Assembly: GCA_030619885.1 (NCBI GenBank)
Contig: JAUXAN010000005.1
Span: forward strand, 17,627-81,626
From: a bacterium
GTDB taxonomy: Bacteria > Hydrothermota > DG-26 > JAUXAN01
Length of the DNA: 64,000 nucleotides
Reading direction: 5' to 3'
The notes under the pieces are model-generated. The model searched no databases. It had not been told where the DNA came from and was given only the letters and a program-made list of their open reading frames with translations. Below are positions 1 through 10,106 of this stretch, in pieces (the first letter of the stretch is position 1; every line of letters starts with the position of its first letter). A program made the translations under genes and the position numbers.

Positions 1-1143
1 AAACAACTTTTTAAAAGATATAATATCCCTACACCCAACAGTGTCGTTGTTGGCGACTTCAGTGAACTGGATAAGGTGGTCTATCCGGTAGTCCTCAAAG
101 GACAGGTCTTTATTGGAAGAAGAGGAAAGGCGGGTGCTATTCAATTTGCCAATTCAAAAAAAGAAGCAGAGACCAAGATAAAGGAATTGCTCGGTCGTGT
201 CATACACGGTTATGAAGTGACAAAGGTTTTGGTCGAAGAAAAGGTCGAGATCGATAGAGAATTCTATCTGAGTGCAACCATAGACAGGACAAAACATAAA
301 CCGTTGCTGATTGTATCCTCTGAAGGTGGTATGGAAATAGAGGAGATTGCAAAAAAGCCAGATGCAATAATTAAACATTATTTGGAAATTGGAGAAAGGG
401 TTGAGCCATACCTGGGAAGGTCCATCGCCAGGAAGATGGAATTTAAAGGTGATGCGATGCTGAAAGTAGGTAATATTATAGTTGCACTCTATAATCTATT
501 TTTAGATTACGACTGTAAACTTGTAGAGATTAATCCACTCGTTCTCACCGCTGATGGAAAAATCATTGCACTGGATTCGAAGGTGGATTTAGATGAGGAT
601 GCGATGTATCGCCATAAAGAACTCATGCAGATGGGGATAGAGGCGAGGCATGAGATTGGAGAACTTACGAAACGGGAGAAGATTGCCAAAAAAGCGGGTA
701 TACCCTATGTTGACTTGGATGGTGATATAGGCGTATTCCCTGGGGGTGCAGGGTTTGGAATAGCTTCCATCGATTTGATAAAGCACTTCGGCGGAAATCC
801 TGCAAATTTCATGGATTCTGGTGGTGCTCCGACGCAGGAAAGATTGAGACTTATGATAGGATTGTTGATGGATAATCCAAAGGTTAAAGTCATATTTGGT
901 GCTCGATTCGGAGGTATCTCTCGCTGTGACGACTGGGCAAAAGCAGTGGTTCAATATGTATTAGAAAACAGACCACAAAAGCCTATGATAATGAGGATGG
1001 CTGGGAATATGGAGGAAGAGGGGAGAAAAATTTTCGAAGAGGCAATAAAAGAACATTCCGAACTATTTAAAAATATAAAAGTGTATAAATTCGATACACC
1101 GATTGAAGAGGTCATAAAAGAAGCAATAAAAGAGAGCATTTAG
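1..1143 (+). CDS. Succinyl-CoA synthetase beta-like (ATP-grasp) subunit, possibly citryl-CoA synthetase subunit; 5' truncated by window edge
   Basis: Frame is open to base 1 (KQLFKRYNIPTPNSVVVGDFSELDK precedes the listed GTG start). Motifs VEINPLVLTADG and GGNPANFMDSGG are of SucC type. Confidence 0.85.
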   Translation, partial: KQLFKRYNIPTPNSVVVGDFSELDKVVYPVVLKGQVFIGRRGKAGAIQFANSKKEAETKIKELLGRVIHGYEVTKVLVEEKVEIDREFYLSATIDRTKHKPLLIVSSEGGMEIEEIAKKPDAIIKHYLEIGERVEPYLGRSIARKMEFKGDAMLKVGNIIVALYNLFLDYDCKLVEINPLVLTADGKIIALDSKVDLDEDAMYRHKELMQMGIEARHEIGELTKREKIAKKAGIPYVDLDGDIGVFPGGAGFGIASIDLIKHFGGNPANFMDSGGAPTQERLRLMIGLLMDNPKVKVIFGARFGGISRCDDWAKAVVQYVLENRPQKPMIMRMAGNMEEEGRKIFEEAIKEHSELFKNIKVYKFDTPIEEVIKEAIKESI

Positions 1144-1189
1144 TAGTTAGCATTTAGTATTTAGTTTCTAAGAGGATCTGGAGGGATTT

Positions 1190-2071
1190 ATGTCTATTAT
1201 AATTGACGAAAATGTCCAAGTCATCGTTCAGGGAATAACGGGCAGGAATGCGTCGCTCCATACGAAGTTTATGCTTGACTATGGAACAAAGGTCGTTGGT
1301 GGAGTAACACCTGGAAAGGGTGGTGAAAAGATACACGATCTCCCTGTGTATGATACGGTCGCAGAGTGCTTGAAAGAACACCCAGCCGCTGCGGTTTCAA
1401 GCGTATGGGTGCCTCCAAGGTTTGCTAAAGATGCGATTTTAGAAGCTATAGATGCGGGCATAAAGACGGTTGTTGTAATCACAGAGAGAATCCCTGTCCA
1501 CGATATGCTCTTTGTACGTAAAAGAGCGAAAGAAAAAGATGCGCTCGTAATAGGTGGAAACACACCTGGACTAATATCACCAGGGAAATCGCTTGTAGGC
1601 ATGCTGCCAAAAATAGCCTTTTCAGGCGGAAGGGTTGGAACAGTGGCAAGAAGCGGGGCGATAACCTATTACCTTGCCAACTCCCTCAATCTTGCAGGTA
1701 TGGGGGAATCTACATCTGTTGGCCTTGGCGGAGACCCTATACTCGGTGCCAATTTTGAGGATGTGCTGAGATTATTTGAGGAAGACCCAGAAACCGATGC
1801 GGTAGTTATGGCTGGTGAGATAGGAGGGGTATACGAAGAACTCGCTGCACCCTACATCAAGACTATAAAAAAACCTGTAGTCGCATTTATAGCAGGCAAA
1901 GCAGCACCAAAGGGGAAAAGACTTGGTCATGCAGGTGCAATAATTGAGGGGAATATGGGGACTGCGGAGAGTAAGGTAGAAGCATTAAAAGAAAATGGTG
2001 CAATCATCGCAGAGACTTTGAGCGAGATACCAGAACTGGTGAAGGAGGCATTATGTGGAAAACAGCAATAA
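1190..2071 (+). CDS. Succinyl-CoA synthetase alpha-like subunit (possibly citryl-CoA synthetase subunit)
   Basis: Motifs [43 protein letters not shown] and GHAGAIIEG (phospho-His region) are SucD-like; it follows the beta subunit. Confidence 0.87.
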   Translation: MSIIIDENVQVIVQGITGRNASLHTKFMLDYGTKVVGGVTPGKGGEKIHDLPVYDTVAECLKEHPAAAVSSVWVPPRFAKDAILEAIDAGIKTVVVITERIPVHDMLFVRKRAKEKDALVIGGNTPGLISPGKSLVGMLPKIAFSGGRVGTVARSGAITYYLANSLNLAGMGESTSVGLGGDPILGANFEDVLRLFEEDPETDAVVMAGEIGGVYEELAAPYIKTIKKPVVAFIAGKAAPKGKRLGHAGAIIEGNMGTAESKVEALKENGAIIAETLSEIPELVKEALCGKQQ

Positions 2072-2820
2072 CAAAAGTAGAACCAAACCATATTGTAACA
2101 AGAGGGTATAGACAGGAAGATTTAATCGGGACTATCCCTTTCTCTTCCGTTGTATTTCTTCTATGGAAAGGAAGGATGCCAAACGAATCTGAGAATAAGA
2201 TGATAGACGCAATTTTAACTTCCTCTATTGACCACGGTGCTACACCCCCTACCTGTGTTGCATCACGGACGGTTGCTTCAGCAGGTGTGCCCCTTCCTAC
2301 AGCAGTGGCAGCAGGAATACTCGCAGTCGGTGATGTGCATGGAGGCGCGATTGAGAACTGTGCAAAGATTTTGCAGAGATGGGTAAAGAAAACAAAAGAA
2401 GAGGGAAAAACCATTGAAGAAATGGCATCTATGTTATTTTCTGAATTGAATAGAAAAAAAGAGAGGATGCCTGGAATTGGGCATCGTTTGCATACCAAAG
2501 ACCCAAGAACAAAAAGACTCTTCGATTTAGCAGATGAACTCAAAATTGCAGGGGAACATATCAAATTTATGAAAGCACTCGAGTCTGAATTCAATAAAGG
2601 AAGAAAGAAACCACTGCCTGTAAATGTGGATGGGGCAATCGCTGCGGTAATCTCTGATATGGGTTTCGATTATCGTCTTGGCAAGGCATTCTTTCTGTTA
2701 GGAAGGACAGCAGGACTCGTTGCCCATGTATATGAAGAACAGACGAGGGAAAAACCGATGAGAAAACTGGGTGAAATCGAAACAGAATACGACGGACCAT
2801 GGGAAAGAAACTTGACATAA
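2053..2820 (+). CDS. Citryl-CoA lyase / citrate synthase-like protein (255 aa)
   Basis: Citrate-synthase-fold motifs SIDHGATPPTCVASRTVASAG, AVAAGILAVGDVHGGAIE and GIGHRLHTKDPR; overlaps the alpha subunit by 19 bp. Confidence 0.75.
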   Translation: MWKTAITKVEPNHIVTRGYRQEDLIGTIPFSSVVFLLWKGRMPNESENKMIDAILTSSIDHGATPPTCVASRTVASAGVPLPTAVAAGILAVGDVHGGAIENCAKILQRWVKKTKEEGKTIEEMASMLFSELNRKKERMPGIGHRLHTKDPRTKRLFDLADELKIAGEHIKFMKALESEFNKGRKKPLPVNVDGAIAAVISDMGFDYRLGKAFFLLGRTAGLVAHVYEEQTREKPMRKLGEIETEYDGPWERNLT

Positions 2821-2884
2821 TCACATTTTTATATAAAACTGTATACCGGTATCTACAAAAAGTTAAATCAATTAACGGCGAAAG

Positions 2885-3964
2885 ATGAAATCTGTGGCTA
2901 TACTCGTATCAAACGAAAAGAGACTCAAATTGAAATATAAAAAAGAGGCGGATGCTATATTGAAAAAACTTGAAAAGTATAAGACCTTCTTAACTGATGA
3001 AGCCATCGAGACCAGGATACTTCTCACTAAAAAGATAGAACCCTCTGATATTAGAGAGGAATTCTCCTCTTTTGAGAAAAAATATCTGAACAGAAAGGAA
3101 GTTTATTTCCTCATCATTGGAGGAGACGATATTGTTCCATTTTTTAAACTGGATAATCCAACCGATGATGAAGACGATTTCATCTACTCGGATAGTCCTT
3201 ATGCATCGAGGGATGAAGAATACTCCATTCCTGAAAGGATAGTCGGAAGGCTTCCTGACATCAATGACTCGGAAGGTAGTGACTCGAAATTTTTCTTATC
3301 CGTTCTGGATAATTTCATATTTAAACACAAACTTAAAAGGGATGGAAGTAAGAGTTTTGGATATACAGCGAGTGTATGGAAAAAGACATCGAAGGCTGTA
3401 TACAGGGTCATTAAAAATGGAGAAAAACTGATCATAACCCCACCGGTCACAAAAGACAATTTCGAAAAGGAATGGATTGCTAAAAAAAGATACCTCTACT
3501 TCAATTTGCATGGCTCTAAAGAGACAAACTGCTGGTATGGTCAGCGGGGGTTCGGTGACCCGGAAGAATATCCATATTTCCCTGTTGCTTTCATCCCGGA
3601 ATTGGTCAAAGATGTTGGCTCTTCGGTTGTATTTTCAGAGGCATGTTATGGAGGATACATCTTTGGTAAGACGGATTCTACAGCAATCTCACTAAAATTC
3701 CTGACAGAAAATTCAGACCTGTTTATTGGTTCTTCCGCTATCGCTTACGGTCCCATTGAACCACCATCAACAGAAGCAGACCTGTTGTGCAAATATTTTT
3801 TCCAGTATGTGAACAAAGGTCTTACTTACGGCAGTGCTTTTTTAAATGCGAAAATAGATTTTGCTAAAAAGATGATTAGAACACAGGGTTTTCTCGATGA
3901 AGATGACATAAAGACGCTCATAGAGTTCAACTTCTTCGGTGACCCAACTCTCAGAATTGTATGA
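2885..3964 (+). CDS. Clan CD (gingipain C25/caspase-like) cysteine peptidase-like protein, no signal peptide
   Basis: PERIVGRLPD, YFNLHGS (candidate catalytic His), VVFSEACYGG (candidate catalytic Cys), C-terminal FFGDPTLRIV. Confidence 0.65.
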   Translation: MKSVAILVSNEKRLKLKYKKEADAILKKLEKYKTFLTDEAIETRILLTKKIEPSDIREEFSSFEKKYLNRKEVYFLIIGGDDIVPFFKLDNPTDDEDDFIYSDSPYASRDEEYSIPERIVGRLPDINDSEGSDSKFFLSVLDNFIFKHKLKRDGSKSFGYTASVWKKTSKAVYRVIKNGEKLIITPPVTKDNFEKEWIAKKRYLYFNLHGSKETNCWYGQRGFGDPEEYPYFPVAFIPELVKDVGSSVVFSEACYGGYIFGKTDSTAISLKFLTENSDLFIGSSAIAYGPIEPPSTEADLLCKYFFQYVNKGLTYGSAFLNAKIDFAKKMIRTQGFLDEDDIKTLIEFNFFGDPTLRIV

Positions 3965-4001
3965 AGTTATACGACCCGTCCGTATGGATATGGGAGGTTA
4001 T

Positions 4002-4289
4002 ATGGAACTATCAAAAAAAATAGTTGAGAATGTGAAAAAGGAGATTATAAAAAAATTTCCTGAAATGGCTCAAGTTGAGCCGACCTGTGTGAGTAAAACA
4101 AAAAAAGTATCACCAGAGTTATTGAGTAAATTAAAGGTATCATTTCCAAAGGCTGTAGTGGGTGAAGAGGTGTTTGTCTTGAGTTTCAGAAAAATGTTTT
4201 CTACCACTGATGGATTTAAGATTACGAAGATAGTAAAGGCAACTGTTGATAGACACGGAAAGTTGCTCAAAACTATAGTATCAAAATAG
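4002..4289 (+). CDS. Hypothetical protein (about 95 aa)
   Basis: Start chosen at ATG 4002 after GGGAGG; open frame between the C25-like gene and coaX. Confidence 0.5.
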   Translation: MELSKKIVENVKKEIIKKFPEMAQVEPTCVSKTKKVSPELLSKLKVSFPKAVVGEEVFVLSFRKMFSTTDGFKITKIVKATVDRHGKLLKTIVSK

Positions 4290-4293
4290 GAAG

Positions 4294-5070
4294 ATGCTCT
4301 TGGCAATAGATATAGGTAATACCAGTACGCATCTTGGACTTTATAGAAATAAAAAACTGAAGGGAACGAGACGAGTTTCCACGAGGGAAAATTTGACTGT
4401 TGATGAGTATTGGTTTCTCCTCAAATCTATTCTACAGGACTTGAAAGTAGATAGGGATAAGATTTCTGCAATCGCACTCTCTTCTGTAGTTCCTTCACTT
4501 ACCCCGGTAATTGATGGTGTTTCAAAAAAATACTTTAACATCGAACCATTGATAGTAGACCACAATTTGAATTTAGGCATTAAAATTGATTATTACGACC
4601 CATCACAGGTGGGAGCGGATAGGATATGTAATGTTGTTGCTGCGTACACAGACTATGGCGGTCCAACGGTAGTTATAGATTTTGGGACTGCTACTACTTT
4701 CGACTTTATATCAGAGGATGGTTCTTATCCAGGAGGGATCATAGTTCCAGGTATCCTTATAAGCCTTACTGAACTCCAGCGAAGGGCAGCCCGACTGCCA
4801 AAAATAGAGGTGAGAAAACCGCTCGCTCTGATAGGCAGAAGTACGGAAGAATCTATGAGAGCAGGTGTCTACTATGGACTGATTGGTGAAGTGAATGAAA
4901 TAATCAAAAGGATGAAGGAGGAAATTGGAGACAATTTAAAAATCATCGTTACAGGCGGACTATTCGAGTTAATTATCGAGGATATTGAATTCGATGCGGT
5001 TGAGCCAGATTTGACATTGAAAGGTTTGAGAATCATATATGAGAGAAATAAGACTAAAAACCCGCTCTGA
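4294..5070 (+). CDS. coaX: Type III pantothenate kinase
   Basis: MLLAIDIGNTSTHLGLY, DPSQVGADRICNVVAAY, VIDFGTATTFDFI. Confidence 0.93.
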   Translation: MLLAIDIGNTSTHLGLYRNKKLKGTRRVSTRENLTVDEYWFLLKSILQDLKVDRDKISAIALSSVVPSLTPVIDGVSKKYFNIEPLIVDHNLNLGIKIDYYDPSQVGADRICNVVAAYTDYGGPTVVIDFGTATTFDFISEDGSYPGGIIVPGILISLTELQRRAARLPKIEVRKPLALIGRSTEESMRAGVYYGLIGEVNEIIKRMKEEIGDNLKIIVTGGLFELIIEDIEFDAVEPDLTLKGLRIIYERNKTKNPL

Positions 5071-5497
5071 AACCCAGACGATAAAATTTGGTCAACTCTT
5101 GGCAGGACAACTTGTTGCAAAGGATGTGGTCGCTCTCTTCGGAGATTTGGGGAGTGGAAAGACCGTTCTCGTCAAAGGTATAGGAAAGGGGCTCGGGATT
5201 ACAGAGGAGATAACGAGCCCGAGTTTCACAATCATATCCGAGTATACAGGTAGGATTCCTCTATTTCATTTCGACCTCTACAGGATAGAGAATGTAGCCG
5301 AGTTCTTCGATTTGGATTATGAAAACTATTTCTTCGGAAATGGCGTGAGTGTAATAGAGTGGGCTGACAAGATAGAACCTTATCTACCAGATATGCGAAT
5401 TGACATAAAAATCAAAAGGGTCGATAGAAATAGGAGAGAGATACTATTGATTACACACAAAAGAAAGTTGGACCTGCAAATGCCATCTCTTGATTAA
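5039..5497 (+). CDS. tsaE: tRNA threonylcarbamoyladenosine biosynthesis ATPase TsaE
   Basis: FGDLGSGKTVLVKGIGKGLG Walker A, SPSFTIISEY, FHFDLYRI, VIEWADKI. Confidence 0.93.
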   Translation: MREIRLKTRSETQTIKFGQLLAGQLVAKDVVALFGDLGSGKTVLVKGIGKGLGITEEITSPSFTIISEYTGRIPLFHFDLYRIENVAEFFDLDYENYFFGNGVSVIEWADKIEPYLPDMRIDIKIKRVDRNRREILLITHKRKLDLQMPSLD

Positions 5498-5565
5498 ACG
5501 AAAGTAAATTTAATCCCGACGGATCCGTATGGAAAGGTTTGACCTTATCGTTGCTGATTCACACG

Positions 5566-5766
5566 CTATCTGTTAGAGCTTTGCTTGTGCCGGTCGATGA
5601 TCAATTGCCCCTCTACACCGACATTCTCAGGAGCGTTTTCCCGAATGAGTACGGTGATGTGCTTGATTCCGTATATTTCAACTGCTACATCGGTGAGCTT
5701 TTTCACCAGCTGTCTCTTTCGTTCAATTTCCTTAATCGGCGGTCCTTCTACCATAATCGTTGGCAT
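5566..5766 (-). CDS. 4-oxalocrotonate tautomerase family protein
   Basis: MPTIMVEGPPIKEIERKRQLVKKLTDVAVEIYGI with the expected Pro-1; 66 aa. Confidence 0.8.
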   Translation of the reverse strand: MPTIMVEGPPIKEIERKRQLVKKLTDVAVEIYGIKHITVLIRENAPENVGVEGQLIIDRHKQSSNR

Positions 5767-5860
5767 TGCAATTCACCTCCTTTCTTCATTTTTATAAGAC
5801 ATAGGCTTAAACTAGAAGATAATTAGTTTGAAGATAAATCCATGAAACGAAAACTTTTAA

Positions 5861-6826
5861 CTAAATAGGTTCAATAGTTGATGGCGGTTTTTTCGTTATG
5901 TTGTAAGTAACACTTACAACACCTGCAACTTCTATAGTTATCCTTTTTGCCAATTTGTCTAAAATATCATACGCAAGTCTCGTTGGTGAACCTATTTTTG
6001 CATCCTTGCTTTCCCAACACCGTATCTCTATCTGCAACCCATAATCTCTTTTTCCTTCTCTTATTCCGGTGACTTTATCTTCATGCAAAATCGCTAAATA
6101 CTGAAATGCATCGGTATTACATAATTCTTCTTCTACAATTTTTGTAGCTTTTTTTACTGTTTCTACTCTTTCTGGCGTGACTTCTCCTATTATCCTCGCC
6201 GCTAAGGCAGGACCAGGAAAGGGTGGCCTCTTATATATTTCCTCTGATAATCCCAGAGCTTTTGCCACTTTTCTTATTCCTGATTTTCTAAGTTGGATTA
6301 AAGGCTCTATGACTTTGTATCCATAGCTCTCTTCTGTATCTATCCCAAGCTGCGCTAAGATATTGTGCTGTCTTTTAATTCCTGCAACAGTTTCCTCTAC
6401 ATCAGTATAATTTGTACCTTGTAAAAGATATTTCGCACCACTTTCTTTTACCAACTTACCAAAAACATCTCTGTAAAATACTCGGGTAATAGCTTCCCTT
6501 TTTTCTTCAGGATCTGTTAAACCCTTCAGGGCACTAAAGAACTGTTTTTTAGCATCAACTATTTCTACAGATACACCTAATTTTTCAAATAATGAAACAA
6601 CCCTTTGTGGTTCACCCTCTCTCATTAAGCCATTTTCAATGAAATATGTTTTAAGTCCATCACCTAAAGCCCTGTGTCCCAACATAGTAACAGTCGAGGA
6701 GTCAACACCGCCAGACAGGGCATTGATAGCCAACTCACTCCCAACAGTGGAAGAAATCTCTTCTACTTTTTGTTTTATAAATTCTTCAGGATTTAATTCT
6801 TCTATTTTTATTTCGTTAATTTCCAT
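5861..6826 (-). CDS. guaA: GMP synthase ATP-pyrophosphatase subunit (stand-alone, split type)
   Basis: LSGGVDSSTVTMLGHRALG P-loop, RPPFPGPALAARIIGEV, C-terminal NITKKPPSTIEPI dimerization domain; no GATase domain. Confidence 0.88.
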   Translation of the reverse strand: MEINEIKIEELNPEEFIKQKVEEISSTVGSELAINALSGGVDSSTVTMLGHRALGDGLKTYFIENGLMREGEPQRVVSLFEKLGVSVEIVDAKKQFFSALKGLTDPEEKREAITRVFYRDVFGKLVKESGAKYLLQGTNYTDVEETVAGIKRQHNILAQLGIDTEESYGYKVIEPLIQLRKSGIRKVAKALGLSEEIYKRPPFPGPALAARIIGEVTPERVETVKKATKIVEEELCNTDAFQYLAILHEDKVTGIREGKRDYGLQIEIRCWESKDAKIGSPTRLAYDILDKLAKRITIEVAGVVSVTYNITKKPPSTIEPI

Positions 6827-7255
6827 TTTATTCCCTCCTTTTTAAGAGATAACTAACATAATTTCCCTATCGTGTCAATATATTTTGGGTTTTTTTTTTG
6901 AAGTGGGTATGTGAGCTATACTTAAATTGCAGATTCCCGTATGGAAAGGTTTGACCTCATCGTTCACTCCGTGGTCTCTGCGGTTAGTTTTTTCTTGACA
7001 ATGGTTTTATTTTTTTCAAAATAGAATCTGCGGCATAAAAATATGGACGCAGATGAACGCAGATTTTGAGGATTTTAAATATAAAAATATAACCGATAGA
7101 TAAGGAAATTGAAAGGTTATGAAGATTGAAAGATTTGAAGATTTGGAATCACTTACTCGATTTATAAAATATCTCGAATCTTATAATCATGGATTCTCAT
7201 CAATCTGTGGTAATCTGTGGAAATCAGCGTCCTATTAAAATGTTTTTGAATAAAG

Positions 7256-8548
7256 ATGAAAAGGATATTGTTTTTTATTTTACTCCTCGCACCATCCGTG
7301 TTGTTTTCTGGGTGGATGGTGCAGTCGAGCGGGGTTAGCAACCATTTGAACGGCATCTTCTTTTATGATGCGAATAACGGATATGTTTGCGGTAATAATG
7401 GGATAATACTCCGCACAACAAATGGCGGTGCACACTGGGATACTGTCCATACCGGCATATATGACCCACACCTCAACGACATCTTTTTTGCAACTGTCAA
7501 TGAGGGTTGGGCAGTGGGAAACAGTGGGAAAATCCTTCACTCGACGGATGGAGGTCAAATTTGGAAAGACCAGGACAGCGGTGGAAGTTTCTGGATAACT
7601 TCTGCTTGGTTTGTCGATGAGGATGTTGGCAGGTGTGTAACAAAAGGTGGACGATACATACATACATCTAATGGCGGTTCGAACTGGATTACTGACGTTG
7701 TGACCGGTAACGATCTTTATGGTGTCTATTTCTACGATGCGAATAAGGGATGGATTTGTGGGACTTCGGGGTATATTGGCAAAACTACGAATGGGGGTTC
7801 GAGCTGGACTGATCAACGTCTAACCCCACAAACACTCCATTCCCTTTCTTTCACCGATGCGGCACATGGGTGGACCTGCGGAACATTTGGAACGATTTTT
7901 CATACCACTGATGGTGATACATGGATTTCCCAGACCAGTAATGTTTCCAATGATTTATACGGGATCGCATTCGTTGATACTAATAATGGCTGGGCAGTTG
8001 GAAGCTTCGGTAAGATAATACATACAACCGACGGCGGTGCAAACTGGTTTTCAGATACAAGCGGTGTGGAAGTTCACCTCAACGATGTATGTTTTGTAGA
8101 TGCTAATAATGGATGGGCATGCGGCAATGGGGGAACTATTTTACGCTACACCTCTGTGGGTATAGAAGAAACAGAGAGTTTAAAGTTTAAAGTTGAAAGT
8201 TTAAAATTATATCCCTGCTACCCGAATCCATTTCATTCGTTCACCGTTATTCGTTATTCGTTATTCGATAATCGCACACCGATAACCGACGATCAGTCCA
8301 ACGGATCCTGTGGACACGCAGTGCTCAAGATTTTTGATATATCTGGACGCCTTGTTCGTACATTACCGATAACCAAAAACCGACAACCGATTACCGAAGT
8401 TATATGGGATGGGAAAGACAGCGATGGAAAATCTCTGCCATCAGGTATCTATTTCCATACGATACACACTGATGCACAGTTGTCTGCCATACGACCCGTA
8501 GGAGCGAATAATTTTCAAATGAGAGGGAAAGTGGTCTTGCTTCGCTGA
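7256..8548 (+). CDS. Secreted Ycf48/sialidase-like beta-propeller with C-terminal sorting tail
   Basis: Signal peptide; repeated D(A/T)NNGWAVG...GxIxHTTDGGxxW units; CYPNPFHSFTVIRYS tail. Confidence 0.82.
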   Translation: MKRILFFILLLAPSVLFSGWMVQSSGVSNHLNGIFFYDANNGYVCGNNGIILRTTNGGAHWDTVHTGIYDPHLNDIFFATVNEGWAVGNSGKILHSTDGGQIWKDQDSGGSFWITSAWFVDEDVGRCVTKGGRYIHTSNGGSNWITDVVTGNDLYGVYFYDANKGWICGTSGYIGKTTNGGSSWTDQRLTPQTLHSLSFTDAAHGWTCGTFGTIFHTTDGDTWISQTSNVSNDLYGIAFVDTNNGWAVGSFGKIIHTTDGGANWFSDTSGVEVHLNDVCFVDANNGWACGNGGTILRYTSVGIEETESLKFKVESLKLYPCYPNPFHSFTVIRYSLFDNRTPITDDQSNGSCGHAVLKIFDISGRLVRTLPITKNRQPITEVIWDGKDSDGKSLPSGIYFHTIHTDAQLSAIRPVGANNFQMRGKVVLLR

Positions 8549-8603
8549 TATCATAATCCACTCTAAAGAGTGGACTCCCTTCAAAAACGATTCAGGTGTA
8601 AAT

Positions 8604-10106
8604 ATGCAAAGAATCATAGGAACTTTTTTAGAATTGAAGAAACTGTGTGAGAAAAGAGATCCCCACGGTTTCTCAACTATCAAGGTGCTTGCTAAGATAA
8701 AGATAGAAGGAAAAGCAGCCAAGAATTTCAAACTCCCAAAAGGAATAAAGGGAAGGGTATATTGGGTAGTTCGCAGTTACATTCACCCACGGAAGATGAA
8801 AAAAGGTGATAAGATTATTCTGAACCCGAAAGAGTCGAGGGATTTAATCTCCCCCCTCTATATTGAGCCGCCAATAATACGTCCTGAAGATAAGAAGATA
8901 AAATTTACACTGAATTTTTATAACCCTCTAAAAAAAGATTTAAACTGGGAGATAAATTTCTTAAAAGAGAGAATAAGCGGCAACTTCAATGGGAATGAGA
9001 GCGTCTCTTTGGACCTTCGAATTCCGAATCTGCCAGATGGTGCATATCCTGTCAGAGTAAAAGCGGCTGGTTTTTCTTCCTCTGCCATCGTTCCTGTATG
9101 TTCTGAAGGTGCGGTCATCTCGTATAGATTGGATGTGAACAGAGATGGTTTTGAGGAATGTATAATTGAGAACAATTATCTAAGGGTCGTCATCCTCCCT
9201 CATCTCGGCGCAAGGATAGGAGAACTACATTATAAACCGTCAGGACATAATAAATTTGCACCAAGTTTAGAATACAAAAAAGATGAGTATATTGAGTTCG
9301 GCGGCAGTGATGACCGTATAGGGGATAAATCACCCGAAATGTGGAACGGAGAGTTTAAAAAGAAGAAAGAAACCCCTGCCTCTTTTGTCTATACTTATGA
9401 ATCAAAAGGTATGAAGGTAACAAAAGAGGTGAAACTTTTCTCGTCTATGCCGATAGTCTATCAGAGATTGACTTTCGATGTCAAAAAGAAAAAGGAGATA
9501 CTCTATTATCACAGATTACCCCTCTTGGTTGGTGAACGTCCATCTATGAACAGACTGTATATACCTACCAATGAAAAACTCGAAACGGTCAGGCATACTG
9601 AACCCTATGGTTCACCATTCTTTTTTGATATCCCCAAAGAGTATTATGGGCTTGAAACGGGATGGTTTTTAGTTGATAATGAAGATATCAAAGAGCAGTT
9701 TGCCTATGTAACGAATCCGCAGACCATAACTCTTACGAGAGTCAGATTCGAACCAGGATTTCTTATCATAGAACCGCAGAGAAAAAGGGTAGAATTGAAA
9801 AAAGATAAAAGGGTTTCCTATAGTTCAATCTATGTGCTTGGAAGCGGATACTTTGTGCAGAATGGGGTTTTAGGAATTATAGCAAAATCCAGAGGAAGGA
9901 TATATGTATTCATTAAATCTTCGAGGGGATATAGTTCATCCTCTGTAGGACTCTGTTGTAAAGGAAAAAAGAGAAGGATCGAACTCCACTCGGAAGATAT
10001 TAAAGGTGTAGGAACAATATATACGGCACAGGCAGATATAGACGAAAAGGAAGAAATGTATGTGGATGTTGTTTTGGATGGTAAAAAATATCATTTCAAG
10101 GAGTGA
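8604..10106 (+). CDS. Hypothetical protein, possible galactose-mutarotase-like domain
   Basis: Long ORF; central LRVVILPHLGARIGELHYKPSGHNKF is reminiscent of mutarotase-fold proteins (weak). Confidence 0.55.
   Translation: MQRIIGTFLELKKLCEKRDPHGFSTIKVLAKIKIEGKAAKNFKLPKGIKGRVYWVVRSYIHPRKMKKGDKIILNPKESRDLISPLYIEPPIIRPEDKKIKFTLNFYNPLKKDLNWEINFLKERISGNFNGNESVSLDLRIPNLPDGAYPVRVKAAGFSSSAIVPVCSEGAVISYRLDVNRDGFEECIIENNYLRVVILPHLGARIGELHYKPSGHNKFAPSLEYKKDEYIEFGGSDDRIGDKSPEMWNGEFKKKKETPASFVYTYESKGMKVTKEVKLFSSMPIVYQRLTFDVKKKKEILYYHRLPLLVGERPSMNRLYIPTNEKLETVRHTEPYGSPFFFDIPKEYYGLETGWFLVDNEDIKEQFAYVTNPQTITLTRVRFEPGFLIIEPQRKRVELKKDKRVSYSSIYVLGSGYFVQNGVLGIIAKSRGRIYVFIKSSRGYSSSSVGLCCKGKKRRIELHSEDIKGVGTIYTAQADIDEKEEMYVDVVLDGKKYHFKE

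Noticed and set aside
7000-7255. Possible tRNA or small RNA in the 6.85-7.25 kb intergenic region.
   Set aside because: No cloverleaf or terminator structure found by eye; sequence looks like low-complexity decayed repeats (ACGCAGATGAACGCAGATTT).
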